A stretch of DNA of 64,000 nucleotides from Pseudomonas farris (GCF_019145235.1 NZ_JAHSTV010000001.1:310001-374000), one strand, 5' to 3'; shown: positions 30,545-41,210, counted from the stretch's first letter. Numbers and translations are program-made. Notes: generated by a model not told the origin, from the sequence alone.

Positions 30545-31147
30545 ATGTTGAAAATCGTCCACCTGCTAATGGGCGCAGCAGCCCTGCTGCTGTCCTTCAT
30601 CCCTAGCCTGCGATCCGAAGCGGTACCTTACCTGCAACAACCTGATGCGCTGTACCTGGCCTTTTTCGGCCTGCTCAACCTCACCCTTGCACCTGTTATC
30701 CCTTACTGGAACAAAGGCCCGCGTCATCAACTGCAAAACCTGGTCAGTGCCCTGCTGGTTCTGGCTGTCGTGCTGCAAACCCTGACGCTGATCGCCCCGA
30801 TGCCTGTCATCGCCGGTCAACCTGCCGTTCTGTTCAGTCTGGTCGTTGCCCTGATCGCCATTTTTCTGCACCTGGCCGTCAGCTTCTACAAATCTTCACC
30901 GGCCGCCGCTTCGCCAAGCTATGACATGAGCAACCGCGATACTGGCACCGTTAAATGGTTCAACACCTCCAAAGGCTTCGGCTTTATTTCCCGTGATTCC
31001 GGTGATGATATTTTTGTGCACTTCCGGGCAATTCGCGGTGAAGGCCACCGTGTTCTGGTCGAAGGCCAGCGCGTGGAGTTCTCTGTCATGAACCGTGACA
31101 AAGGCCTGCAAGCCGAAGATGTGATCGCCGCCCTGCCGCGTCGCTGA
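30545..31147 (+). CDS. Membrane-anchored cold-shock domain protein
   Basis: A 200-residue two-part protein. The N-terminal 120 residues hold three to four hydrophobic helices (about 5-22, 35-55, 65-85 and 92-115). The C-terminal 70 residues (from about 130) form a complete cold-shock domain with KGFGFI and IFVHF nucleic-acid motifs. Both parts are in one frame without a gap, so this is a true fusion. It should place an RNA-binding domain at the cytoplasmic face of the inner membrane. The ribosome site is weak. A similar gene occurs beside aspS in P. aeruginosa; function unknown. Confidence 0.9.
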   Translation: MLKIVHLLMGAAALLLSFIPSLRSEAVPYLQQPDALYLAFFGLLNLTLAPVIPYWNKGPRHQLQNLVSALLVLAVVLQTLTLIAPMPVIAGQPAVLFSLVVALIAIFLHLAVSFYKSSPAAASPSYDMSNRDTGTVKWFNTSKGFGFISRDSGDDIFVHFRAIRGEGHRVLVEGQRVEFSVMNRDKGLQAEDVIAALPRR

Positions 31148-31157
31148 CTCCAAGGCT

Positions 31158-31199
31158 AAAAAAAACCGCGAACAGCCCAGGCTGTTCGCGGTTTTTTTA
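31158..31199. terminator. Bidirectional terminator between cold-shock gene and slyX
   Basis: ACCGCGAACAGCC pairs perfectly with GGCTGTTCGCGGT, with a run of A before and a run of T after the stem. It can serve both the plus-strand gene and slyX on the minus strand. Confidence 0.93.
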
Positions 31200-31236
31200 T
31201 GACCTGCTTTTCTCTAACGTAGCTCACTAATGCGGC

Positions 31237-31443
31237 TCAGTAATGCGGCGGTGGCGCCTCTTCTTCGAAGGACTCGAACTGACCGGCCATTTCCTCTTGC
31301 CGCTTGAGCAATGCGGCCATTTGCAGTTGCAGGCGTTCCACTGCGCGCTGCTGCGTCGCCAGCACATCACTCAATGCCTGGATGGTGTCATCCTGAAATG
31401 CCAACTGGCTTTCCAGATCGGTAACGCGTTCTTCCAGGCTCAT
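31237..31443 (-). CDS. slyX: SlyX-family protein
   Basis: A 68-residue, almost wholly coiled-coil protein starting [20 protein letters not shown] and ending in the proline-rich tail APPPHY, both typical for SlyX. Function is unknown in all bacteria; it is not the lysis protein of the E. coli slyD locus itself. It follows the HIT gene by three bases, so the two are co-transcribed. Confidence 0.92.
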   Translation of the reverse strand: MSLEERVTDLESQLAFQDDTIQALSDVLATQQRAVERLQLQMAALLKRQEEMAGQFESFEEEAPPPHY

Positions 31444-31446
31444 GAC

Positions 31447-31872
31447 TCAACCCTCCAGAAACGTGAAGTCATCGGTCAACACCAGACGCAGCCGTTCGCG
31501 AATCGTCGCGATCTGCTCTGGATTATAGGGTAAAGCCTGCTGCTTGCCCCAGACCGGGGCTGGCCAGGCAGCGTCCTCACGCTTGCGCACAATCACATGC
31601 ATGTGCAGCTGACTGACTACATTACCCAAGGCCGCGACGTTCAACTTATCCGCATCGAACGAGTCCTTGAGCATTTCCGCCAGCGCGGTTGTTTCTTGCC
31701 ACAGCTGCTGTTGATCTGCGACATCTAACTGAAATATCTCACTGATATCCTCGCGGCGTGGCACGAGGATGAACCATGGGTAGTTCGAATCATTGGACAA
31801 TAGCAACCGGCAGAGCGGGAAATCGCCAATCGGCAACGTGTCTTGTTGAAGTCGTGGATCTAAAGCGAACAC
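31447..31872 (-). CDS. HIT-domain nucleotide-binding protein
   Basis: A 141-residue protein of the histidine-triad superfamily, which hydrolyses or transfers nucleotide monophosphates. The motif reads SQLHMHVIV near residue 92, so the first histidine of the usual HxHxH is glutamine. The frame is open up to 32067, but the GTG at 31872, eight bases after GGGGAG, gives the expected N-terminus VFALDPRLQQDT. Forms an operon with slyX. Substrate unknown. Confidence 0.88.
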   Translation of the reverse strand: MFALDPRLQQDTLPIGDFPLCRLLLSNDSNYPWFILVPRREDISEIFQLDVADQQQLWQETTALAEMLKDSFDADKLNVAALGNVVSQLHMHVIVRKREDAAWPAPVWGKQQALPYNPEQIATIRERLRLVLTDDFTFLEG

Positions 31873-32770
31873 AGCGCGCACTCCCCTCTGGTGATCTTTT
31901 TTCAGCTTAGCGCCCATACCAAAAGACGGCGCGCCAAGCGACAGGACGGCAGCATACCTGCGAACGCCATGCGCTTCACGACGAACTGCCACCTGCAGCG
32001 TCCTCCGGACGCCCCGACATGAGCCATTTTGATCCGGCATGCACCATGACAGAACCAGCCCCCGCACAAAAAATGCCGAAATGACCGATAAACAACGGAC
32101 TGCTCGATTCGATCACAAAGCGACACTGTGTGAATTCGGTACAGCAATTGAAATTTTTTGCACCAAAACCGCACAACGCGTCTACGCTCAGTGCGTCAGC
32201 ATCCGCTAACTACTCACTGACGGGGTGAACCGGTAACGTTTTTGGTTGTCGCCCCCACTGGTTCGATGTGGTAAACACGATGCGAAGCATGGCGTCAAGC
32301 TCAAGAAAAACGAGCTTGAGCCCCCCGGTTTTATGGGGTTTTTACAGCAGCAGGCAGGCCTTTGGAAAAAAACAGCAACAGAATTTCGATTTGTGCACGC
32401 TTGTTGCATTCACACCTATATCGTCTATAAGGCGTCCGCTGGAAGTGGAAGCCTTAAGGCCAATAAAAACAGTGGCAGGATTGCCCGATGGAGATTCAAG
32501 TGCAGGACCAGGGACTCTTTTTTACCGATGCTCAAGCGATGGAAAACAGCGCTAAAGTTGTCAGTCCGATTGCGTCGGGATTGTGAATTTGCGACATCTA
32601 CCCAGCCATTTGCGACAGGGTCATAAAGAAGCTGAAAGGTTAGATGCGCAAGTATCGCCAACATGGTCGGCGTGATATAAGTTTGCGCCGACACAAAAAG
32701 AAAGAGCCGCCCGGATAATAAAACAGGCGGGACGGCAGTACTCTTCTAAAAACCAAAGGAGCAAATCACG
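31873..32770 (+). promoter_or_regulatory. 898-bp spacer before oprD: candidate promoter and structured element
   Basis: No protein gene is supported. At 32296-32318 CAAGCTC and GAGCTTG form a hairpin with loop AAGAAAAAC, followed at once by CCCC...GGGG (32321-32338) and TTTTT, the form of a rho-independent terminator on the plus strand; it may end a small RNA that starts near 32170-32230. Downstream TTGCAT (32404-32409), 16 bases and TATAAG (32426-32431) make a sigma-70 promoter candidate for oprD with a leader of about 330 bases. AAAGGAG precedes the oprD ATG. Confidence 0.5.
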
Positions 32771-34093
32771 ATGCGCGTGATGAAGTGGAGCATGATCGCA
32801 CTGGCTGTTGCAGCTGGTACCTCTCAGTTCGCAGTGGCGTCTTCTCAAGATGACTCCAAGGGTTTCTTCGGCGACCAGAGCTTGAAACTCAAAACCCGTT
32901 TTGAGTACATGAACCGTGATTTCAAGAACGGTGCACGTAACAACGCAGACTCCGGCTATCGTCAGGAGTCCGGTATCAGCCAGTTGCTCACTTACGAGTC
33001 GGGCTTCACTCAAGGCACAGTAGGCTTCGGTCTCGATGCCATGGCAATGGGCGCGGTCAAACTTGATGGCGGTTCGGGCCACCGTGGTACCGGTCTGTTC
33101 GCAGTCGATAGCGATAACAACCCTGAAAAATCCCAGGGCAAGATTGGCGGTGCAGTAAAACTGCGTCTTTCCGACACCGTGCTGAAATACGGCCAGCAGT
33201 TTGTTGCCAGCCCAGTATTCGCTACTGACGACAGCCGTATGCTGCCAGAAGTTGCTACCGGTACCCTGATCACTTCCAAAGAGATCAAAGGCCTGGAACT
33301 GACCGCCGGTCGCTTCACCGCTCTGAGCAAACAAACCGGCATGGCTCGCGACAGCATCGGCGGCCTGCCAGATGAAGATGGTAATCACGGCAAAGGCCTG
33401 AGCAACGGCATCAACATCTTCGGTGCCAGCTACTCTTTCACTGATAACTTCACCGGTGCTGTGGCTGCGTCGGATGCTGAAGACTACTTCAAAAAATACT
33501 ACGTCAACCTGAACTACACCCTGCCAATCAACGACGATCAGTCCCTGAACTTCGACTTCAACGGTTATAAAACCAAAGGCGATGACCGCGGCGATCAGGT
33601 TGACGCCATTGGCGACGGCACCCTCGGCGTAGACAACAATCTGTGGTCCCTGGCCGCTGCCTATAGCATCGGTGCCCACAAGTTCACCGTTGCTCACCAA
33701 CGCTCCAGCGGCGACAACGCTTACTACTATGGCGTTGACGGCAACAGCACTATCTTTGTAGCCAACTCCATTCAGATCTCCGACTTCGTAGGTCGCGACG
33801 AGCGCTCCTGGCAGGCTCGCTACGACCTGAACATGAAGACCTACGGTGTACCGGGTCTGAGCTTCATGACCCGTTACGTAATGGGTGATCACATCACCAC
33901 CAACGGTCTGGGCGAAGGCAAAGAAAACGAGTGGAACGTTGAGTCCAAGTACGTTATGCAGGAAGGTCCAGCCAAAGACCTGTCGTTCCGCGTACGTTTC
34001 GCCAACTATCGCTCGAACGGCGCTTACAGCGGCTATGCATCTGACAACTACGACACCCGTGTAATCATCGAGTACCCACTGAGCATTTTGTAA
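32771..34093 (+). CDS. oprD: OprD-family outer-membrane porin
   Basis: A 440-residue outer-membrane beta-barrel of the OccD/OprD type for basic amino acids and small peptides. The signal peptide covers residues 1-23 (cleavage after FAVA). The mature start SSQDDSKGFFGDQSLKLKTRFEYMNRD and the C-terminal strand ending in IIEYPLSIL are typical. The context slyX-HIT-oprD is that of P. aeruginosa oprD, where the protein is also the carbapenem entry porin. Codon use is strongly biased, as in highly expressed genes. Substrate is inferred. Confidence 0.92.
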   Translation: MRVMKWSMIALAVAAGTSQFAVASSQDDSKGFFGDQSLKLKTRFEYMNRDFKNGARNNADSGYRQESGISQLLTYESGFTQGTVGFGLDAMAMGAVKLDGGSGHRGTGLFAVDSDNNPEKSQGKIGGAVKLRLSDTVLKYGQQFVASPVFATDDSRMLPEVATGTLITSKEIKGLELTAGRFTALSKQTGMARDSIGGLPDEDGNHGKGLSNGINIFGASYSFTDNFTGAVAASDAEDYFKKYYVNLNYTLPINDDQSLNFDFNGYKTKGDDRGDQVDAIGDGTLGVDNNLWSLAAAYSIGAHKFTVAHQRSSGDNAYYYGVDGNSTIFVANSIQISDFVGRDERSWQARYDLNMKTYGVPGLSFMTRYVMGDHITTNGLGEGKENEWNVESKYVMQEGPAKDLSFRVRFANYRSNGAYSGYASDNYDTRVIIEYPLSIL

Positions 34094-34130
34094 TTCAGCG
34101 GGAGTACGATAGCTACACCAGCAACAAACA

Positions 34131-34168
34131 AAAACCGCTTACCTGATTCCAGGTGAGCGGTTTTTTTG
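34131..34168. terminator. Terminator of oprD
   Basis: AAACCGCTTACCTG pairs with CAGGTGAGCGGTTT (one G-T pair) around ATTC; seven T follow. A-rich sequence on the other side allows some use for mscS on the minus strand. Confidence 0.93.
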
Positions 34169-34258
34169 TATCCACTACATACCAGCGCCAACACAACTTC
34201 TTAAATAGCAAGCTAACTAGTTTAAACCTGACCTCATCGCCAGGTTATATCCGAGACG

Positions 34259-35101
34259 TTATTGCGGCACAGTTTCCTGAACCATACGAATAACTCGCTG
34301 CGGAAACGGAATATCGATACCGGCTGTTTTCAAACGGTCACGCGATTGTTCGTTAAACATGAACATCACATTCCAATAGTCAGCGGTCTTCACCCACACC
34401 CGCAGGGAAACAGTAATCGAACTGTCGCCCAGCGTGGAAATCACGGCTTCCGGTGCCGGATCAGCCAATACACGCGGGTCCTTGGCCAATTCCAGCAATA
34501 CTTCACGGGCCTTTTGCAAATCCGCCTCGTAAGCCACACCTACGTCAAATACCACCTTGCGGGTCGGCTGACGGTTGGTGTTGGTGATAATGCCGTTCGA
34601 CAGATTGCCGTTAGGCACGATGATGGTTTTGTTATCGCCGGTACGCAGTACGGTGTGGAAGATCTGGATGCTGTCGACAGTACCGGCAACACCTTGAGCT
34701 TCGATCCAGTCACCAATACGGAACGGGCGGAACAACAGAATCAGCACGCCGCCAGCGAAGTTCGCCAGGCTACCCTGCAAGGCCAGACCGATCGCCAGGC
34801 CGGCTGCACCGATGGCTGCGACGAACGAAGTAGTTTCCACACCGATCATCGACGCTACGCTGACGATCAGCAGAACCTTGAGGATGATGTTCGCCAGGCT
34901 GCTGATGAAACCTTGCAGCGCCAGGTCGGCATTACGCAACGCCAGCAGGCCGCCAAGCTTTTGCGTGACTTTGTTGATCAGCCACCAGCCGATGGCCAGG
35001 GTAATCACCGCCAGCAGCACGCGGCTGCCGTATTCCATGATCATCGGAATCCAGGCTTGGGATGCCTTGACCAGGTTGTCCACTTCAGCATTCAAATCCA
35101 T
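34259..35101 (-). CDS. mscS: Small-conductance mechanosensitive channel MscS
   Basis: A 280-residue homoheptameric channel that opens on membrane stretch and saves cells from osmotic downshock. Three transmembrane helices lie at about 22-45, 62-82 and 90-125; the pore helix contains GAAGLAIGLALQGSLANF with the expected alternating Ala and Gly residues. The beta domain and the alpha/beta C-terminal cage follow. The ATG at 35101 follows a clear AGGAG. Stands alone. Confidence 0.95.
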   Translation of the reverse strand: MDLNAEVDNLVKASQAWIPMIMEYGSRVLLAVITLAIGWWLINKVTQKLGGLLALRNADLALQGFISSLANIILKVLLIVSVASMIGVETTSFVAAIGAAGLAIGLALQGSLANFAGGVLILLFRPFRIGDWIEAQGVAGTVDSIQIFHTVLRTGDNKTIIVPNGNLSNGIITNTNRQPTRKVVFDVGVAYEADLQKAREVLLELAKDPRVLADPAPEAVISTLGDSSITVSLRVWVKTADYWNVMFMFNEQSRDRLKTAGIDIPFPQRVIRMVQETVPQ

Positions 35102-35239
35102 CTTTTTTCTCCTGATTTCCGGCTACCCGGCACGCAAAAAATGAGCGGCAGAAAGACCGAACCCGTGGGGGATTCAATCGTTTCTGCCGTTGCTTGGGCC
35201 TCGGACGTCGAAAACGCCAAGAGGTTCCCGCTTGAAAAG

Positions 35240-36783
<1,544 letters not shown>

Positions 36784-36819
36784 GCAGCGGCTACGCTGGC
36801 CACTTGTTCCTTTTCAGCG

Positions 36820-38865
36820 ATGAACCTGATGCCATTGCGCCAGCGCCTTGAAAACCTTCCAGTCGGCCAGAAACTGCTGGCCGCCCTGCTGGTGCTGTTG
36901 ACCACCGTTTTACTGGTCGCCAACCTGACCTTTATCAGCGCCGCTTATTACATCTCCCAGGAAAGCATGGCCCCCCAGGCCTTGCAGACCATCGGCCGAC
37001 TGGTGTCCAACCCGAGCCTGATCTCCGAAGCCCTGAAGTCGCCGCAAACCGCCGAGCGCCTGCTCAACGAACTCAGCAGCTATACGCCGCTGCGTGCAGC
37101 AGCGCTCTATGACGGTAAAGGCGTGCGTCTGGCGCAATTGCAACACGGCGACAAGCTGAACCTGCCGGAGCACTACCGGCACCTCGAAGCGTGGCAAGCC
37201 ACGGAGTTTCGCAGCAATCAAGTGATTACCCTGCCCCGTCCCGGCGTTGCGCCGGGGCACTTGCTGCTGGTGGCCAGCAGCGAGTTGCCGATGGCGTTCT
37301 ACACCGGGACCCTGACCGCCAGCCTGGGGATTCTGATCTTCAGCGTGCTGTTATGGCTGGTGATTGCCCGGCAGATCAAACGCCTGATTACCCGGCCGAT
37401 CCATCAGCTCGAAGAGTTGTCCCGGCAAGTCACCCGGGAAGAGAACTATGCCTTGCGCGCCTCTCGCGGCAACCACGACGAAATCGGTAGCCTCGCCGAA
37501 GCGTTCAACACCATGCTCTCGCGCATCGAGGCTCGGGAGCAACAACTCAAGCGCGCCCGCGACGATTCCCAAGCCGCTTACGATCAGGCCCAGGGGCTGG
37601 CCGAAGAGACCCGTCACACCAACCGCAAGCTGGAACTGGAAGTTCAGGTGCGCAGCAAGATCGAGAAAAAACTCACCGGTTTCCAGAACTACCTCAACAG
37701 CATCATCGACTCCATGCCGTCGGCACTGATCGCCCTCGACGAGCAGCTCTACGTGACTCAGTGGAATCAGGAAGCCAGCGCCCTGTCCGGTACGCGTCTC
37801 GACGAAGCCTTGAACCAGCCGATCTTCCTCGCCTTCGAACCGCTCAAACCGTTCCTGCCGCAACTCAGGCAAACCGTCGAGCAGCACACAGTGGCGAAGA
37901 TCGAACGTGTTACCTGGCTCAAGGACGAAGAGCCCCGGCATTACGCCCTGACGTTCTACCCGTTGATGGGGGGGGCCGGGCGCGGCGTGGTAATCCGGAT
38001 CGATGACATCACTCAGCGTCTGTCCCTGGAAGAAATGATGGTGCAGTCGGAAAAAATGCTCTCGGTCGGCGGCCTCGCCGCCGGCATGGCTCACGAGATC
38101 AATAATCCACTGGGCGCAATCCTGCACAACGTGCAGAACATACGTCGGCGCCTGTCACCCGATCTGCCGAAAAACCTCGAGCAAGCCGAGCAACTGGGCA
38201 TTGAGCTGGAAACGGTCAACCAGTACTTGAAAGCTCGCGAAGTGCCGCAGTTACTCGATGGCATTCAACAGGCTGGCGCCCGGGCGGCAAAAATCGTGAC
38301 CCACATGCTCAGCTTCAGCCGCCGCAGTACCCGGCAGATGGCTCCCTGCGATTTGCCGGCGCTGATCGATCAAGCGGTGGAAATCGCCGGCAACGACTTC
38401 GACCTGGCCATCGGTTTCGACTTCAAGGGTCAGGCGATCATTCGGCAGTTCGATCCAGCACTGGGCCCGGTGCCCGGCACCGCCAACGAACTGGAACAAG
38501 TGCTGCTCAACCTGCTGAAAAACGCCGCGCAAGCCATTCACCAGCGTACCGACGATCGCGAACCGGGGCGGATCATTCTGCGTACAAAACTGAATCCGCC
38601 GTGGGCGGAAATTCAGGTCGAGGACAACGGCATCGGCATGAGCGAGAACGTGCGCAAACGCACGTTCGAGCCGTTCTTCACCACCAAGGAAATCGGTCAG
38701 GGCACCGGCCTTGGCCTCTCGGTCTCGTATTTCATCATCACCAACAACCACAAAGGCCAGATGGAAGTGCAATCGACGCCGGGCCAAGGTACCTGTTTCA
38801 CCTTGCGCCTGCCGTTGTCGGGCACTCCGGTGGTTTCTCAAGAACTCAATCAGCTGTCGAGGTAA
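36820..38865 (+). CDS. Sensor histidine kinase with HAMP and PAS domains
   Basis: A 681-residue membrane kinase. Transmembrane helices at about 18-42 and 166-186 enclose a periplasmic sensor of some 125 residues; a HAMP domain (187-245), coiled coil, PAS domain (about 285-395), HisKA with phosphorylated His in MAHEINNPLGAIL (about 425) and a HATPase domain with N-box LNLLKNAAQA, DNGIGM and GTGLGLS follow. No response regulator gene is adjacent, so it is an orphan kinase. Its stop codon is three bases before the adenosyltransferase gene. Signal unknown. Confidence 0.93.
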   Translation: MNLMPLRQRLENLPVGQKLLAALLVLLTTVLLVANLTFISAAYYISQESMAPQALQTIGRLVSNPSLISEALKSPQTAERLLNELSSYTPLRAAALYDGKGVRLAQLQHGDKLNLPEHYRHLEAWQATEFRSNQVITLPRPGVAPGHLLLVASSELPMAFYTGTLTASLGILIFSVLLWLVIARQIKRLITRPIHQLEELSRQVTREENYALRASRGNHDEIGSLAEAFNTMLSRIEAREQQLKRARDDSQAAYDQAQGLAEETRHTNRKLELEVQVRSKIEKKLTGFQNYLNSIIDSMPSALIALDEQLYVTQWNQEASALSGTRLDEALNQPIFLAFEPLKPFLPQLRQTVEQHTVAKIERVTWLKDEEPRHYALTFYPLMGGAGRGVVIRIDDITQRLSLEEMMVQSEKMLSVGGLAAGMAHEINNPLGAILHNVQNIRRRLSPDLPKNLEQAEQLGIELETVNQYLKAREVPQLLDGIQQAGARAAKIVTHMLSFSRRSTRQMAPCDLPALIDQAVEIAGNDFDLAIGFDFKGQAIIRQFDPALGPVPGTANELEQVLLNLLKNAAQAIHQRTDDREPGRIILRTKLNPPWAEIQVEDNGIGMSENVRKRTFEPFFTTKEIGQGTGLGLSVSYFIITNNHKGQMEVQSTPGQGTCFTLRLPLSGTPVVSQELNQLSR

Positions 38866-38867
38866 CC

Positions 38868-39449
38868 ATGGGCTTTCGCTTGTCGAAGATTTACACCCGC
38901 ACTGGCGACAAAGGCGAAACCGGGCTCGGCGATGGCCGCCGGGTGCCCAAGGACCATCCGCGCATCGAGGCCATTGGCGAGGTCGATACGCTGAACAGCC
39001 AGGTGGGTGTGCTGTTGGCCGGGTTGGCGGCGCAAAGTGATACGTATCCGGGGTTGAACGAAGTAATCGAGGTGTTGGCGCCCTGCCAACATCGGTTGTT
39101 CGACCTGGGTGGCGAACTGGCGATGCCGGTTTATCAGGCACTGAACACGGCAGAAGTCGAGCGACTGGAAGCGGCGATCGATGTGTGGAATGAAGAGTTG
39201 GGACCACTGGAGAATTTCATTCTGCCTGGCGGTTCGGCGCTGATTGCCCAGGCTCATGTATGCCGCTGCCTGGCACGTAGCGCCGAGCGGCGCTGTCAGC
39301 AGTTGAATGCGATCGAGCCGTTGGCCGGGGTTGGCTTGGCGTATATCAATCGGTTGTCGGATTTGTTGTTTGTGGCGGCACGGTTGATTGCCAAGCGTCA
39401 GGGGATTACCGAGATTTTGTGGCAAGCGGCAGCGAAACCCGGGGTTTAA
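38868..39449 (+). CDS. Cob(I)alamin adenosyltransferase, PduO type
   Basis: A 193-residue trimeric ATP:corrinoid adenosyltransferase that makes adenosylcobalamin. The N-terminal TRTGDKGETGLGDGRRVPKD is the ATP-binding signature, and RCLARSAERR near 135 contains the arginine pair that contacts ATP and corrinoid. The ATG at 38868 immediately follows the kinase stop; upstream codons in the open frame belong to the kinase gene. Downstream is a REP element. Contact with the upstream kinase is positional only. Confidence 0.93.
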   Translation: MGFRLSKIYTRTGDKGETGLGDGRRVPKDHPRIEAIGEVDTLNSQVGVLLAGLAAQSDTYPGLNEVIEVLAPCQHRLFDLGGELAMPVYQALNTAEVERLEAAIDVWNEELGPLENFILPGGSALIAQAHVCRCLARSAERRCQQLNAIEPLAGVGLAYINRLSDLLFVAARLIAKRQGITEILWQAAAKPGV

Positions 39450-39479
39450 TCAGGAAGATGTTTTTCGTCTGATCAGCAG

Positions 39480-39566
39480 CCTTCGCGAGCAAGCCCGCTC
39501 CCACATTCGATCGCATTTCTTCAGGAAGAACTCGGTCAACTGTGGGAGCGGGCTTGCTCGCGAAGG
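39480..39566. repeat. 87-bp outward REP pair, copy A
   Basis: Two REP arms point away from each other (CCTTCGCGAGCAAGCCCGCT at the left, its complement at the right) around a 37-bp spacer. The whole unit matches the reverse complement of 41211-41297 in 85 of 87 bases, so the two copies are inverted around the Nudix and GST genes. Confidence 0.95.
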
Positions 39567-39575
39567 GGCCAGTGG

Positions 39576-40526
39576 CTACACAGAAGAATCAGGCCAAAAC
39601 GCCCGAATCCCCGCCACACCCTGCGCGCCCGCCTCCCAGGCTTTCTGCCGCTCTGCCGGGCCCACCCCACCGAGCAAAAACACCGGTTTGCTGAAGCCCT
39701 CGATCAAAGTCGAAGCCTGCTCCCAACCCAATGGCAACGCATCCGGATGAGTCTGTGTCGGCTGTACCGGCGACAGGGTCACGAAGTCCACGCCCATCTG
39801 CTCGGCCAACGCCAGTTCCTCAGCATTGTGGCAGGACGCTGCCAACCAGCGCGACGCCGGTAGCGGTCGCCCCGCTGCCGCGTACTTGCGCAACTGCGCC
39901 GACGTGATGTGCCAACCGGCAGACGGGAAATCCCCCAGCCATTCAAACGGCCCTTTGATCATCAACTGCGCCTTGCCGGCACACAGCCCCGCCGCGTCCA
40001 CCGCCAGATCACGGTATTGCGGGTCGTAGCCGTTGGGTGCGCGCAATTGAATCAGCTTGATGCCACCAGCGATGGCTTTCTGGATACCGCGCAGCAAGGC
40101 CGGGGTTTCCAGGCCGTCCGGGGTGATCAGGTAGTCGCCGGGCAAGCGAGCAGCGGCGACGATCGGCTGGTTGGCGGCCGGAAATTCGTAATCCACCAGC
40201 TCCCGTGCGGTCACCCAAGCCAAAGGCTGACCTTCGGCGCCATGGGGTTCGCCGGTAAACGCCGAGACTTCCCAGACATCCAGCAACACCTGCTTGTCCG
40301 GGTAATCGTGGCGGACCTTGATCATCGGCCGCGCGGTGTTGACCACAATGCCCAACTCTTCGTGAAGCTCGCGGGCCAGGGCCGTTTCGACGGACTCGTC
40401 ATCCTCGACCTTGCCCCCGGGGAACTCCCACAAACCGCCCTGATGCTGGGTGTCGGCACGGCGGGCAATGAGGATCTTGCCGCTGCTATCGCGGATAACC
40501 GCGGCTGCTACATGGACTCGTTTCAC
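39576..40526 (-). CDS. Nudix hydrolase fused to a thiamine-phosphate-synthase-like domain
   Basis: A 316-residue fusion. Residues about 1-130 form a MutT-type Nudix domain with box GKVEDDESVETALARELHEE (G-X5-E-X7-REUXEEXGU), which should hydrolyse oxidised nucleotides such as 8-oxo-dGTP. Residues about 140-316 resemble ThiE/TenI, but its motifs are changed (QLRAP, GWHITS, SPVQPTQTH), so real thiamine-phosphate synthase activity is doubtful. Start is a GTG sharing GTGA with the GST stop; AGGA lies nine bases before it. This fusion is common in gamma-proteobacteria. Confidence 0.9.
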   Translation of the reverse strand: MKRVHVAAAVIRDSSGKILIARRADTQHQGGLWEFPGGKVEDDESVETALARELHEELGIVVNTARPMIKVRHDYPDKQVLLDVWEVSAFTGEPHGAEGQPLAWVTARELVDYEFPAANQPIVAAARLPGDYLITPDGLETPALLRGIQKAIAGGIKLIQLRAPNGYDPQYRDLAVDAAGLCAGKAQLMIKGPFEWLGDFPSAGWHITSAQLRKYAAAGRPLPASRWLAASCHNAEELALAEQMGVDFVTLSPVQPTQTHPDALPLGWEQASTLIEGFSKPVFLLGGVGPAERQKAWEAGAQGVAGIRAFWPDSSV

Positions 40527-41155
40527 CGCTCTATTTCCTCCAGACCCGCCTTCCGCCAAGCCTTGAAGGCTGGCCATTGGTAGATGGTTTCGACATAGGC
40601 CGCATCGGCCTCGGGTAGCTTCAGCTGATAGGTGCGCAGGCGTACGGCGATCGGTGCAAAAAACGCATCGGCCAGGGTCGCGCCGCCAAACAGGAACGGG
40701 CCGGTTTCAGTCGCGACGGCACGACATTCAGCCCACAATGCCAGCATGCGCTCGATTTCAGCCTGAACCTCAGGCGGGGTCGGCGACAGTGGCGCATCGT
40801 GGCTCAGGTCGAACGGCATATTGCTGCGCATGGCGAAAAAACCGCTGTGCATCTGTGCGCACGCCGAACGCGCCTGGGCACGGGCGGCAGTGTCTTTAGG
40901 CCACAGGCCGGCATCGGGAAATTGTTCGGCCAGGTATTCGGCAATCGCCAGAGAATCGGCGACGGTGCCGTGTTCGGTTTTCAGCAGCGGGACTTTCCCG
41001 GTCGGCGAATGCTTGAGCACGCGCTCGCGAGTGTCCGGCTGGTTCAGCTTGATCAGTTCTTCGGTGTAGGACACGCCGGTCAGGTCGAGGGCCAGTGCGG
41101 CGCGCAGGGACCAGGAGGAATACAGTTTGTCGCCGATGATCAGGTGGAGGCTCAT
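40523..41155 (-). CDS. Glutathione S-transferase family protein
   Basis: A 210-residue GST with an N-terminal thioredoxin-like domain (MSLHLIIGDKLYSSWSLRAA; the glutathione serine is in SSWS, VPLL and DSLAIAEYL follow) and a helical C-terminal domain. It may conjugate or transfer glutathione; the substrate is unknown. The ATG at 41155 is chosen because the thioredoxin fold begins there; the open frame upstream runs into REP sequence. It overlaps the Nudix gene by four bases. Confidence 0.92.
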   Translation of the reverse strand: MSLHLIIGDKLYSSWSLRAALALDLTGVSYTEELIKLNQPDTRERVLKHSPTGKVPLLKTEHGTVADSLAIAEYLAEQFPDAGLWPKDTAARAQARSACAQMHSGFFAMRSNMPFDLSHDAPLSPTPPEVQAEIERMLALWAECRAVATETGPFLFGGATLADAFFAPIAVRLRTYQLKLPEADAAYVETIYQWPAFKAWRKAGLEEIER

Positions 41156-41210
41156 GTTCGGGACCTTTTGATAGGGGGATGGACCAGAATCTTTGGTGTC
41201 TGGTCGGCCG

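Noticed and set aside
32268..32345. tRNA-like sequence (GGTTCGAT) before oprD
   Set aside because: Only a T-loop-like stretch is present; no acceptor or anticodon stem can be formed.
32246..32626. Open frames in the oprD leader region
   Set aside because: They span the hairpin and promoter candidates, lack ribosome sites and show no family.
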